Assembly (NCBI GenBank): GCA_965216225.1
Contig: CBDCFF010000012.1
Coordinates: 1-64,000, forward strand
DNA: 64,000 nucleotides
Direction of reading: 5' to 3'
Source: 3107 sp965216225
Lineage (GTDB): Bacteria; Pseudomonadota; Alphaproteobacteria; Rhodobacterales; Rhodobacteraceae
In this document: positions 53,095-62,503 of the stretch, piece after piece
How the letters are laid out: each line of letters starts with the position of its first letter
Numbering within the stretch: position 1 is the first letter of the stretch
The notes under the pieces: model-generated
Told to the model about the DNA's origin: nothing
The model's input: the letters and a program-made list of their open reading frames with translations, nothing else
Databases searched by the model: none
Translations under genes and position numbers: made by a program

Positions 53095-56000
53095 TCAGAA
53101 TTCGGCGTTCAGACGAATTCCGACGTTGTAGGCGCGATAGCCATCATCGACGCCAAGCCCATCGACCCCGGCCGAGATTTCAGCCGTCAGACCCTCATCG
53201 AGTTCAAAGTGCAGCCGCCCGTCCAGGCTGCCCGACACCTCCGACATCCTTGCCCCGTCCAGGTTGTTGCTGTCCCAGTTCACGCGCGCCTGACCGACGA
53301 ACGTACCCCCGGCGAAATCCCCGGTCACTTGCGGGCCGAGGCCGATCCGCGTCAGTTCCAGTTCCCGCTCCGAAGCGACACCCCCGGCGCTGTCCACGAA
53401 CGCATCCAGTGTTTCGCGCACATGCAGCAAACCGATTTGCGGGGCAATCCTCATCTCTTCGGACCCCCAGTTCAGATCGCCGGTCAGACCCGCGCGAAGC
53501 GTCAAGCGCCTGGCGTCGGGTTCTGCGGCGACGCCATTCTGCGAAAGCTCGGTTTTGCCGAAACCATAGCCCAGCGCCCCGTCCATGATCAGGGTTTCGT
53601 TCAGACGGGTTGCGCCGTAAAGGCCGATTTCGGTAAATCGCGAACTGAACGAGGCGTCGTTCACCGTCAGATCGCCCCTTTCATGTCCAAGCAGCCCGCC
53701 AATGACATATCGTCCGGAACCGTGCAGATAATCGAGGCCGAGATAGATGTCGTATTCCTTCCCTTCGCCCGCGCCATTGATCCGCGCATAGGACATGTCC
53801 CCCCAGAAGGACCAGCCAGCCCTGTCTTCGGGATCGCTTGCCCACGCACCATCCAGCGTAAGCCCCTGAGTGGTCGCATGGGCGGTGAACGCGCCGGGGC
53901 TGTGCCCCTGCAACCGGCTCAGCGCCGCCGACGAGGTGACATCCTCAAACCGGGCGGCATGACGGCGCAACATGATCGCGGCCCCCCGGCGGCGCGGTTC
54001 CGCAAGGACGCTGATGGCGACTTGCGCCGTAACGGTCCCTGAAGATGTCGGGTCGATACTGTAGTCCGCCGACGGCATGATTTCTGCCGTCAGATAGCCG
54101 GATGTCACCCCCAGTTCGTTCAGGGCATCTTCGATGTTTACTCTCACATCCTTGCTGGTTTCGCCCGCCGCGAAGCGCACCTCCCGCCGGGTAATGGACG
54201 TATCTGCATTTCTACTGGAGGGGGCATTGGCTTCGGCGCTCGCCGTTATATCCAGGGTCACAGTGACCGCTGTATCCGTCTCCCCGCTCCGCTCCACGGT
54301 GAATATGGCATCGCCGCCGGAGATCACAGGGGAGGGAGCCAGGGAAATGACCGGAACGCCCGGAAGACCGGGAACGCTGATGGCGACTTGCGCCGGCCCT
54401 GAAGATGTCGGGTCGATACTGTAGTCCGCCGACGGCATGATTTCTGCCGTCAGATAGCCGGATGTCACCCCCAGTTCGTTCAGGGCATCTTCGATGTTTA
54501 CTCTCACATCCTTGCTGGTTTCGCCCGCCGCGAAGCGCACCTCCCGCCGGGTAATGGACGTATCTGCATTGCTACTGGAGGGGGCATTGGCTTCGGCGCT
54601 CGCCGTTATATCCAGGGTCACAGTGACCGCTGTATCCGTCTCCCCGCTCCGCTCCACGGTGAATATGGCATCGCCGCCGGAGATCACAGGGGAGGGAGCC
54701 AGGGAAATGACCGGAACGCCCGGAAGACCGGGAACGGTGACTTCGGCCTCAGCCCCGTCCACTCCTGGCAAGGGCACGCAATAGTCGGGACTGGATCCGA
54801 TGGCCGCAACATCGCAGCCGCCTGTCAGCGTTACCCTGATGCCGGTCGATCCCTCCGGAATCAGGAACGATACTTTTGTTACCTCATCGCTCGCAGCCAT
54901 GACCACATTCGTCGTCTCCGGCACCGTCAGCCCGTCGTCAACTTCCAGCATGACCGTCAGTGCAGGCAGGCTCAGCCCAGGAGGCGAAGACGAAGAGCGT
55001 GCTATCGTGAATGCTGCTTCACCTGCCTCATCTACCCCGACTGCCTCAACCACAACCAATGGCATGATGTTTGTAAGGGGGTCGTTGGCTATGACTAACT
55101 GCCCCGTTACTTCATCCCGCCCCACCAGTGGATTCCCTGCCAGATCCTGCACGGGAGGTGTTGTGCTCGTCGGCGGGAAATAATTTATGAGCACATTCCG
55201 ACCCAGATCAGGCCGCGCTCCGGCAAAGCCACCGTCATTCCCCAACTTCAGCGTGAGCGTGTCGCCTTCTACTGTCGAACTGTTAATTCTTGTCCCCAAA
55301 CCCGCAGCATATATACCAGAGACAGTAAAAAGTGTGCTTCCTGAATTTGGGTAGATCGCATGGGCGGCGCTCGGGTCTATAGGCTCACTGAACTTGAGAA
55401 CAACCACGTTCCAGTTAATCGTTCCCCAGAGCAGCGTTGGCGGGGTCATGTCCGCAGGGCCGTCATTGTCCTCAATGCTGACTGCGGCCCGATTGCCGGG
55501 GGCCGGGGCATTATAGTCTTGCCCGCCATCCTGTACCATTGCCACAATGGCGCGGTTCCCCTGAGGGATGGCATCATCCGGGATCTGGATCGTCAGGTCG
55601 GCCGTCAAGTCGCCCGGATCGATGGTCACGGTCATTATCCCCGAAACAGGTGCGCCGTCCCCCGAAATATCCACTTCGACTGCCAGTGCGTTAAGCAGCA
55701 TATGCGGGGGGACAAGGGCGCGTGTCACGGTAAAGACCGCATTATCGCCTTCGGTGATTACACCCATATCTGCCGTAATCGAAACCGTAAACGGCGCGGA
55801 CTCCGGCATCTGCGTATCTATCGGCGCCGTGACGCGCGCTGTCGTTCCGGGTTTGTAGTCCGTCCCCGGCAGGACAGTTGCCGTCAGATAGCCGTCCCTC
55901 GCCCCCAGAGTGGTCAGAGCATCTTCGAAGTCCACTGTCACGTCCTTTGTGGTTTCGTTGGCCTCTAATGCCACTGACAGAACCTGGATCGAAGTAGCAG

Positions 56001-59000
56001 ACAGACCTGTACCGAAAGCATCGTCGCTCACCGTCACATCCAGAGACACGGTGATCGCCGTATCCGTCACCACATTCCGCAGCACGGTGAATCTGACAGT
56101 CCCGTCCGCGGTGGTGATTTCCGGGGGATCCCTCAGGGAAACGAACGGAAGCCCGTCGTCTTCAAGGGTGACGACCGTCGCGGAGAGGGTGCCCACCACA
56201 TAGCCAGAGGACGGTTGCGCCGGGGCGATGGAGATCATCACGGTCTCGTCATCGGCATTCGTGTCGTCCAGTGCCGCCACCATGAATGTCGCCTCGTCCT
56301 CGCCGAGCAAGAAGCTGACGGATGGGGGCTCAACCGAGAAGAGAGCGCCAGCCCCGGCTTCCGTCACCAGCGGGATTTCCAGCGTCGTGACGGAAGGGGC
56401 ATTCAACCGAACGGTTACTTCCACCCCGGCATCGCCCTCGACCGCCGTGTAGGTGGCTGCGGCGAAGTTCACCTCTGGCAGGACAAGCGGACCGTCATTG
56501 TCCAGAACGGTGACTACGGCACTGTCCGGGGAACCGGCGGCATAGTCTTCCCCGCCATCCAGTACCATCGCCGTAAGGGTACGCGTCGGCTGAGGGATGT
56601 CATCTTCCGGGACCGTGATCGACAGGACGGCCACGGACTCGTTGTCAAGGAAGGTCACGGGCATCATAGCAAACTCGCCACCATCCGAAAAAGCCAGTTC
56701 CACTACGACTTCCAGTTCGGGAAACAGCGTATTCGGGGGGACAAGGGCGCGTGTCAGGGTAAAGTCCACACCATCGCCTTCGGTGATTTCAGCCGTATCT
56801 GCCACAATCGAAACCATGAACGGCACGAGCACCGGCGTTTCTATCTGCGCCGTGACGCGCGCTGTCGTTCCGGGTTTGTAGCCCGTCCCCGGCAGGACAG
56901 CTGCCGTCAGATAGCCGGAGGTCTCCCCCAGATTCTGTAGAACGGGTTCGAAGGGAATTTCGGCGGTCTGCATGACATCGCCAATCGCGAATTCCACCAG
57001 CGGAATATTGAGCGAAAAACCACCCGGATCTATACCGGGAATAAAGACATCGGGATCATTGCTGCTCGCCACTACAGCCAGAAGCACACTGATCGCCGTA
57101 TCCGTTCCCCCGCTCCGCACCACGGTGAATGTGACAACCCCGCCGGAGACCACAGGGGCGCCCAGGGAAACGACCGGAAGCCCGTCGTCCTGAAGGGTGA
57201 TGACCGTCTCACCGATGTTGCCCACCACATAGGGAAAGGGCAGCAGCGCCGTCGTGTCGTCGATATAGATCGTCAGGGTCTCGTCATCGGCATCCGGATC
57301 GTCCGTTGCCGTCACCGTGAATGTCGCCTCGGCCACGCCAGCCGCGAATCTGACGAATGCGGGCGCACCCGTGAAGTCGGTGCTGGACCCGGCCCTCGCC
57401 CTCAGCGGGATTTCCACTGGCCCGTCGGGGGTCTGGCTCAACCGAACGATTACATCCACCCCGGCGCCGCCCTCGACCGCCGTGTAGGCGTTCGAGGCGA
57501 AGCTCACGTGCGGCGCGAATTCATTGTCCAGAACGGTGACTTCGGCCTCATCGTCGGGGGCCGGGGCGGGGGCATAGCCAAACCCGCCATCCACTACCCT
57601 TGCCACAATGGTGCGGGGGTCCCTCTGATAAACGGTATCATCCCGGACAGGCATGTCGAACGTCAGTTTGGCCTCGGTCTCGTCCTCAACGAAGAACGCG
57701 GTCCCCACCTCCAAAGTTCTGTTGGAATCAACAGAAACCAGTTCCACTTCGACTTCCAGTTCGGGAAACAGCGTATTCGAGCCGGCAAGGGCGCGTGTCA
57801 GGGTAAAGACCGCATCATCGCCTTCGGTGATTTCATCCGTATCTGCCGCAATCGAAACCGTGAACGGAAAGAGCGATGTTCTTATCAACTTCGTAACGCT
57901 CGGACTCATTCCGGGTTTGTAGCCCGTCTCCGGCTGCACATCTACCGTCAGATAGCCGGGGGATGCCCCCAGTTTGTTCAGGGCACCTTCGATGTCTACT
58001 GGCAGGGTTTTGCTGAGCACACCGACCGGGAAAAACGGTGACGCAGTCGGGATCACGATCGGATTTCCACCGGAAGCATCGGCGCTCACCGTCACCTCCA
58101 GGGCCACAGTGACCGCTGTATCCGTCACCACACTCCGCTCCACGGTGAATATGGCATCGCCGCCGGAGACCACAGTGGCGCCCAGGGAAACGACCGGAAG
58201 CTTGTCGTCCCGAAGGGTGATGACCGTCTCACCGATGTCGCCCGGCACATAGGGAAGGGACAACCCCGATCCGTTGATTTGGAGCGTCACTTCCTCGTCA
58301 ATGGCATCCAGATCGTCCGTTGCAGTCACCACGAGTGTCTTCATGCGGGGATCGCCGGGCGCGAAGCTGACGAATGCCGGATCGATTTCCCAGTCTCCGC
58401 TGGACCCGAACGCCACTACCAGCGGCACATCCAGCGGCACGTCTCCCGCCTCAAGGGCACGGCTCAACTGAACGGTTATCTCCGCGTTGGCGCCACCCTC
58501 GACCGCCTCGTACCCGGCCAGGGCGAAGCTCACCTCGATGGGATAGGCGATCCGCGGCGTCTCGGCGCGCTCCGCGGCCGGGTCGATCCGGTAGGAACCC
58601 GGGCCGGGTTCGATGATTGCAAACAGATAGCCGGAATTCCTCTGCAGAGTGTCCATCAGAGCAAAATCAATGTCCACTGTCACGGTCTTTGTTAAATCCC
58701 CCGCGGCGAAGTCCAGCACATTCGAATCAAGGGGGATATCTTCGGCAGCCGCCGCCGTTGCACCGACACTGCTGCTCGCAAAGACCAGGTGGTTCACGGT
58801 GATCGCCGTATCCGTCACCACACTCCGCTCCACGGTGAATTCGACAGTGTCGGGGGTGATGCCGTCGGCAAGGAAGTTGACCACAGGGGCGCGCAGGGAA
58901 ACGGCCGGAAGCCCGTCGTCCACGAGGGTGACAACCGTCTCGGTGATGTGGCCCGCTGTAAGGGGAGAGGCCAGTGCCTGCGGGTTGATGGCAATCGTCA

Positions 59001-62000
59001 CTTCCCCGTCATCGGCATTCAGGTCGCCCGTTGCCGTCACCATGAATGTCGCCTCGACAGCGCCGGGCGCGAAGGTGACGGATGAGGACGACGCCTCGAA
59101 GTCAGCGCCGAACTCGGGCGTCGTTACCAGCGACACGAGCAGTGTCCCGTCTTCCGCCTCAACGGCACTGCTCAGTTGAACGGTTATCACGGCGTCGGCG
59201 CCGCCCTCGACCGCCGTGTAGGCGTTCGCGTCGAAGCTCACCTCAATGGGGAAAACGATCCGCGACGTATCGACGCGACCCGGCGGATCAACCCTGTAGC
59301 CGGTCGCTTGGCCGACAATCAAAAACAGATAGCCGGAATTCCGCCCCAGAGTGTCCAGCAGAGCCTCTTCAAGGTCCACTGTCAGGGTCTTTCTGGTTTC
59401 CCCTGCATCGAATATCAGTTGTTGGGTCATACCGACCTGTACGGCATCCCCCCCCACCACTGCATCGCGATTGCTGCTCGCATAGATCCCCCGCACAATC
59501 ACAACGACCCGCGTATTCACCACCTCACGGCGCTCCACGGTGAATTCAACAGTGTCGGGGGTGACGTCGGCGTCATCGTAGGTGACCACAGGGGCAAGCA
59601 GTCCAAGGCGCGGAAGCGCCTCATACGTGTTGACAAGGTTGACGATCGTCTCCGTCAGGCTGCCCGCCATCACGCTGACGGGCAGTGTGCCAAAGCTGAT
59701 CCTCAGGCTTTCGTCCGAATCGTCATCTTCGTCCTCCGTTGCCGTCACACGGAAGGTCTTCCTGGTCTCGGCGGCGTCGGTCGCGGTCGCGGCGGCGAAA
59801 GTGACGCTTGATCCACTGACCGTTACACCAGTGATCGACCAGTCAGCGGCTGTCGCGACGCCAAGCTCCTCCACCACCACCGGTATTGTCAGATCAGACG
59901 ACAGATTGTTGTGGCTCAACAGAATGGTTATCACCGCGTCGGCGCCGTCCTCGACCGCTTCGTAGGATTCCGCGGCGAAGAACACCTCTGGCGGGCCGTC
60001 ATTGTCCAAAACGGTGACATCGACCCGATTGCCGGGGGCCGGGGCGGCATAGTCTTCGCCAGCAATTACCGTTGCCACAAGGCGGCGAGTCGGCAGATCA
60101 ACGTCATCATCCGGAATCGTGAGCGGAACCGCGTGGCCATGATCGTCGCCCGCAGGAATGACCACGGTCTCCCGATACTTACCCTCAGGGAACTCACCCT
60201 CAGGGAACTCACCCTCAGGGAATAAACCCGAAATATCCACTTCTATCAAGACTGCCAGATCGGCCAAAAGCGGCGTCACCCCGTCGACAGGGGTGCGGGT
60301 CACGGTAAAGACAAACTCCTCGCCCTCAACGACGACAGACGGTTCCGAGGCAATCGAAACCGCAAACAGCGGCGGCGCATCTATCTGCGCCGTGGCGTAC
60401 AATGTCGTTCCGGCTTTGTAGCCCGTCCCCGGCAGGATAACGGTTGCCGTCAGATAGCTTGGGAATGCCCCCAGAGCGCTCCCGGCAGCGTCGATGCTTA
60501 CTGTCGCGGTCGTTGTGGTTTCGCCGGCCGCGAACTGCGCCGACAGTATCGTGACCCGCGTACCGAACAACTGGAGGGGGGGGCACAACACGTTCCCGGG
60601 AATACATTCCGGTAAATCAGATAAATCGGGAACAACCGGAGCATCAACGCTCGCCCTGATGTCCAGAGGCACGGTGACCGCCGTATCCGTTCCCCCGCTC
60701 CGCTCCACGGTGAATGTGACGGTGTCGGGGGTGATGTTGTTGGGAAGCAAGTTGACCTCAGGGGGATTCCGCAGGGAAACCACCGAAAGCCCGTCTTCCT
60801 GAAGGGTGATGACCGTCTCATTGATGGCGCCCACCACATAGCTGGCGGGCAGGTCCGCCGACGTGTCGTCGATATAGATCGTCAGGGTGTCGTCATCAAT
60901 CTCCGTATCGTCCGTTGCCGTCACCGTGAAACTCGCCTCGGTCTGGCCGGGCGTCGTCACGTTGCCCGTGTCGGGGTCGATAACGGCGGGCGCGAAGCTG
61001 ACGTATGCGGGCGCACCCGTGAAGTCGGTGCTGGACCCGGCCCTCCCCTTCAGCGGGATTACCAGCGTCTCGTCGGGGGCCTGGTTCAACAGAACGGTTA
61101 CTTCCACCCCGGCGCCGCCCTCGACCGCCGTGTAGGCGTTCGAGGCGAAGTTCACCTCCTTGGGACCGTCGTCGCGGAGGGTGACTGTCGTCGTGCCGGT
61201 GTTGCCCACCTCATAGAAGGGCTCATCCGGCGGATATTTGGCGGGCAGGAAGCTCTGACACCCGGGAGGGACATTGAAAATGGGTTGAGGTGGATCAGCC
61301 GAGTCCAGGTCACAGTCAAGGGGAAATTCGGTATTGATGGGAAGATTATCCCCGTCGATGGCGATCGTCACGGTTTCGTCATCGAAATCCCCGTCGTTCG
61401 CCGCCGTCACCGTGAATTTCATCTCACTCAGGTTGCCAAAGAAGCTGACGGTTTCCGGCACACCCAAAAGATCGTCGGTGTCCCCCGTCGTTATCAGACC
61501 GAATTCCAGTATCCCAAATTGACCAGGGGCGGCAGACGGGTCCAGCCGAACGGTTATCTCCACCCCTGCGCCCTCCGGCGCATCGTAGGCGGCCGAGGAG
61601 AAGCTCACCGTGAAAGGCGGGTAGACGGCCAGCGGCGTCTCGGCGCTGTTATATTCAACGTAAAGTTCAAGCTGTCCACCATCATCCGGCTTGGTTGCCG
61701 TCCAGGACGCCTGCAAACGAAAGCGGACGTCGCCTTCAATCACTGTATATGTCAATGGTCCAAACCCGGTCGCGGCGTCTCGCCATACGATATCATCATC
61801 AGAAGATTGCTGAAATTTCAGAAAGATGTCGCGAGCGTCGCCGTCGCCGTCGCCGTTCTCGTCCAGGAATCCGAAGTCCGGGTTCAGGTTGAGTATAGAC
61901 AGATCCGACATCAGCACATCACCAACTCGCGGTGCGCCGTTGAGGCCAGAACCGCCGGTGATCAGCGGCAGGCCTATGGCTTGCCCGAATGCGGGGGGGG

Positions 62001-62205
62001 CAGGCATTGCCACGGCCGCCAGCAGAATGACCGCCGCCAGCATGGACGCCAGGCCCGAAGACAGGTTGTTCAACATTCCAGACATCCGCAACCGCATGTC
62101 GCGCAGGGACGGACAGCAGTTTTCGGCCCCGGTTCGCGCGTCGCCACCGGGCGGTAAACATGACCGCGTTGCCTGCGGTCTCGTGAAACATCGAGATGCC
62201 AACAT
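53095..62205 (-). CDS. Giant Calx-beta repeat autotransporter-like protein
   Basis: A 3,036-residue secreted surface protein. The ATG at 62205 follows gaggagag; an upstream in-frame Met at 62292 has no ribosome site. The signal peptide is extended: ~45 residues precede the hydrophobic core (SGLASMLAAVILLAAVAMPAPPAFGQA). About twenty Calx-beta modules follow, marked by YTAVEGGAGVEVTV, EITEGDNAVFTVTR and VSLxxPVVSGGxxxFTVERS with ATDDxxxDDE calcium-type acidic loops. An SwmB-like segment (WNVVVLKFSEPIDPSA) lies in the last quarter, before two near-identical modules. The final ~280 residues are a beta-barrel ending in Phe, as in type V autotransporters. Likely roles are adhesion or calcium-dependent surface binding. 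Confidence 0.88.
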   Translation of the reverse strand: MLASRCFTRPQATRSCLPPGGDARTGAENCCPSLRDMRLRMSGMLNNLSSGLASMLAAVILLAAVAMPAPPAFGQAIGLPLITGGSGLNGAPRVGDVLMSDLSILNLNPDFGFLDENGDGDGDARDIFLKFQQSSDDDIVWRDAATGFGPLTYTVIEGDVRFRLQASWTATKPDDGGQLELYVEYNSAETPLAVYPPFTVSFSSAAYDAPEGAGVEITVRLDPSAAPGQFGILEFGLITTGDTDDLLGVPETVSFFGNLSEMKFTVTAANDGDFDDETVTIAIDGDNLPINTEFPLDCDLDSADPPQPIFNVPPGCQSFLPAKYPPDEPFYEVGNTGTTTVTLRDDGPKEVNFASNAYTAVEGGAGVEVTVLLNQAPDETLVIPLKGRAGSSTDFTGAPAYVSFAPAVIDPDTGNVTTPGQTEASFTVTATDDTEIDDDTLTIYIDDTSADLPASYVVGAINETVITLQEDGLSVVSLRNPPEVNLLPNNITPDTVTFTVERSGGTDTAVTVPLDIRASVDAPVVPDLSDLPECIPGNVLCPPLQLFGTRVTILSAQFAAGETTTTATVSIDAAGSALGAFPSYLTATVILPGTGYKAGTTLYATAQIDAPPLFAVSIASEPSVVVEGEEFVFTVTRTPVDGVTPLLADLAVLIEVDISGLFPEGEFPEGEFPEGKYRETVVIPAGDDHGHAVPLTIPDDDVDLPTRRLVATVIAGEDYAAPAPGNRVDVTVLDNDGPPEVFFAAESYEAVEDGADAVITILLSHNNLSSDLTIPVVVEELGVATAADWSITGVTVSGSSVTFAAATATDAAETRKTFRVTATEDEDDDSDESLRISFGTLPVSVMAGSLTETIVNLVNTYEALPRLGLLAPVVTYDDADVTPDTVEFTVERREVVNTRVVVIVRGIYASSNRDAVVGGDAVQVGMTQQLIFDAGETRKTLTVDLEEALLDTLGRNSGYLFLIVGQATGYRVDPPGRVDTSRIVFPIEVSFDANAYTAVEGGADAVITVQLSSAVEAEDGTLLVSLVTTPEFGADFEASSSSVTFAPGAVEATFMVTATGDLNADDGEVTIAINPQALASPLTAGHITETVVTLVDDGLPAVSLRAPVVNFLADGITPDTVEFTVERSVVTDTAITVNHLVFASSSVGATAAAAEDIPLDSNVLDFAAGDLTKTVTVDIDFALMDTLQRNSGYLFAIIEPGPGSYRIDPAAERAETPRIAYPIEVSFALAGYEAVEGGANAEITVQLSRALEAGDVPLDVPLVVAFGSSGDWEIDPAFVSFAPGDPRMKTLVVTATDDLDAIDEEVTLQINGSGLSLPYVPGDIGETVITLRDDKLPVVSLGATVVSGGDAIFTVERSVVTDTAVTVALEVTVSADASGGNPIVIPTASPFFPVGVLSKTLPVDIEGALNKLGASPGYLTVDVQPETGYKPGMSPSVTKLIRTSLFPFTVSIAADTDEITEGDDAVFTLTRALAGSNTLFPELEVEVELVSVDSNRTLEVGTAFFVEDETEAKLTFDMPVRDDTVYQRDPRTIVARVVDGGFGYAPAPAPDDEAEVTVLDNEFAPHVSFASNAYTAVEGGAGVDVIVRLSQTPDGPVEIPLRARAGSSTDFTGAPAFVRFAAGVAEATFTVTATDDPDADDETLTIYIDDTTALLPFPYVVGNIGETVITLQDDGLPVVSLGAPVVSGGVVTFTVVRSGGTDTAISVLLAVVASSNDPDVFIPGIDPGGFSLNIPLVEFAIGDVMQTAEIPFEPVLQNLGETSGYLTAAVLPGTGYKPGTTARVTAQIETPVLVPFMVSIVADTAEITEGDGVDFTLTRALVPPNTLFPELEVVVELAFSDGGEFAMMPVTFLDNESVAVLSITVPEDDIPQPTRTLTAMVLDGGEDYAAGSPDSAVVTVLDNDGPLVLPEVNFAAATYTAVEGDAGVEVTVRLNAPSVTTLEIPLVTEAGAGALFSVEPPSVSFLLGEDEATFMVAALDDTNADDETVMISIAPAQPSSGYVVGTLSATVVTLEDDGLPFVSLRDPPEITTADGTVRFTVLRNVVTDTAITVSLDVTVSDDAFGTGLSATSIQVLSVALEANETTKDVTVDFEDALTTLGARDGYLTATVLPGTDYKPGTTARVTAPIDTQMPESAPFTVSITADMGVITEGDNAVFTVTRALVPPHMLLNALAVEVDISGDGAPVSGIMTVTIDPGDLTADLTIQIPDDAIPQGNRAIVAMVQDGGQDYNAPAPGNRAAVSIEDNDGPADMTPPTLLWGTINWNVVVLKFSEPIDPSAAHAIYPNSGSTLFTVSGIYAAGLGTRINSSTVEGDTLTLKLGNDGGFAGARPDLGRNVLINYFPPTSTTPPVQDLAGNPLVGRDEVTGQLVIANDPLTNIMPLVVVEAVGVDEAGEAAFTIARSSSSPPGLSLPALTVMLEVDDGLTVPETTNVVMAASDEVTKVSFLIPEGSTGIRVTLTGGCDVAAIGSSPDYCVPLPGVDGAEAEVTVPGLPGVPVISLAPSPVISGGDAIFTVERSGETDTAVTVTLDITASAEANAPSSSNADTSITRREVRFAAGETSKDVRVNIEDALNELGVTSGYLTAEIMPSADYSIDPTSSGPAQVAISVPGLPGVPVISLAPSPVISGGDAIFTVERSGETDTAVTVTLDITASAEANAPSSRNADTSITRREVRFAAGETSKDVRVNIEDALNELGVTSGYLTAEIMPSADYSIDPTSSGTVTAQVAISVLAEPRRRGAAIMLRRHAARFEDVTSSAALSRLQGHSPGAFTAHATTQGLTLDGAWASDPEDRAGWSFWGDMSYARINGAGEGKEYDIYLGLDYLHGSGRYVIGGLLGHERGDLTVNDASFSSRFTEIGLYGATRLNETLIMDGALGYGFGKTELSQNGVAAEPDARRLTLRAGLTGDLNWGSEEMRIAPQIGLLHVRETLDAFVDSAGGVASERELELTRIGLGPQVTGDFAGGTFVGQARVNWDSNNLDGARMSEVSGSLDGRLHFELDEGLTAEISAGVDGLGVDDGYRAYNVGIRLNAEF
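54008..54733. repeat. Tandem 360-bp duplication inside the giant gene
   Basis: Copy A (54008-54373, 366 bp) and copy B (54374-54733, 360 bp) differ by a 6-bp indel near 54029 and one base (T at 54211, G at 54571; Arg versus Ser). Each encodes a complete module (PVISLAPSPVISGGDAIFTV...). Such near-identity, including silent positions, shows very recent duplication or gene conversion. Confidence 0.95.
60181..60225. repeat. 15-bp tandem repeat in the giant gene
   Basis: Two exact copies of accctcagggaactc plus a third with 13 of 15 matches encode repeated Phe-Pro-Glu-Gly-Glu units (FPEGEFPEGEFPEGK) within a Calx-beta module. It is an in-frame microsatellite able to vary in copy number. Confidence 0.9.
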
Positions 62206-62503
62206 CTTGCTCTCCTCATCTGGCAGAACTGATCCCTGTAGAATTCTGGCGACCGGAAACGATCCTGTGAATTCAGTCCTGAAATCCTTCACCCTACATC
62301 TTCCACCTAACGGATAACGAACAGCCTGTCCAGAGGTCAGGTATCAACATTTTGACATCTGTGCGCTTTTTCTTCACTGCCGCGGCGATCCGTGCGGGAT
62401 CAGTGGCCCGGCATCGCGGCGCGGGTTGAAAATTCCGGCGAATTGCCCCAATTCATCAATTCAGAGCCAGACAAGGCCAGACAAGGCCAGACAAGGAAAA
62501 AAC
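62206..62503. promoter_or_regulatory. Divergent region between the giant gene and lon
   Basis: This ~300-bp gap carries no gene. It holds the promoters of both neighbours and, at its right end, the 10-bp repeats of the lon leader. No heat-shock promoter can be assigned with confidence. Confidence 0.45.
62466..62495. repeat. Three tandem 10-bp repeats in the lon leader
   Basis: GCCAGACAAG is repeated three times without change, ending 8 bases before the lon ATG. The last copy supplies the AAGG that serves as ribosome site, so all three could act as alternative or reinforcing sites in the messenger leader. Confidence 0.9.

Noticed and set aside
53095..62205. Repeats in the giant gene as a possible CRISPR or intergenic satellite
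   Set aside because: All repeats are in frame and encode Calx-beta modules; unit length (~300-360 bp) and lack of spacers exclude CRISPR.
61695..62317. Small plus-strand open frames near the giant gene start
   Set aside because: They are antisense to the signal peptide and first modules and have no ribosome sites or recognisable content.
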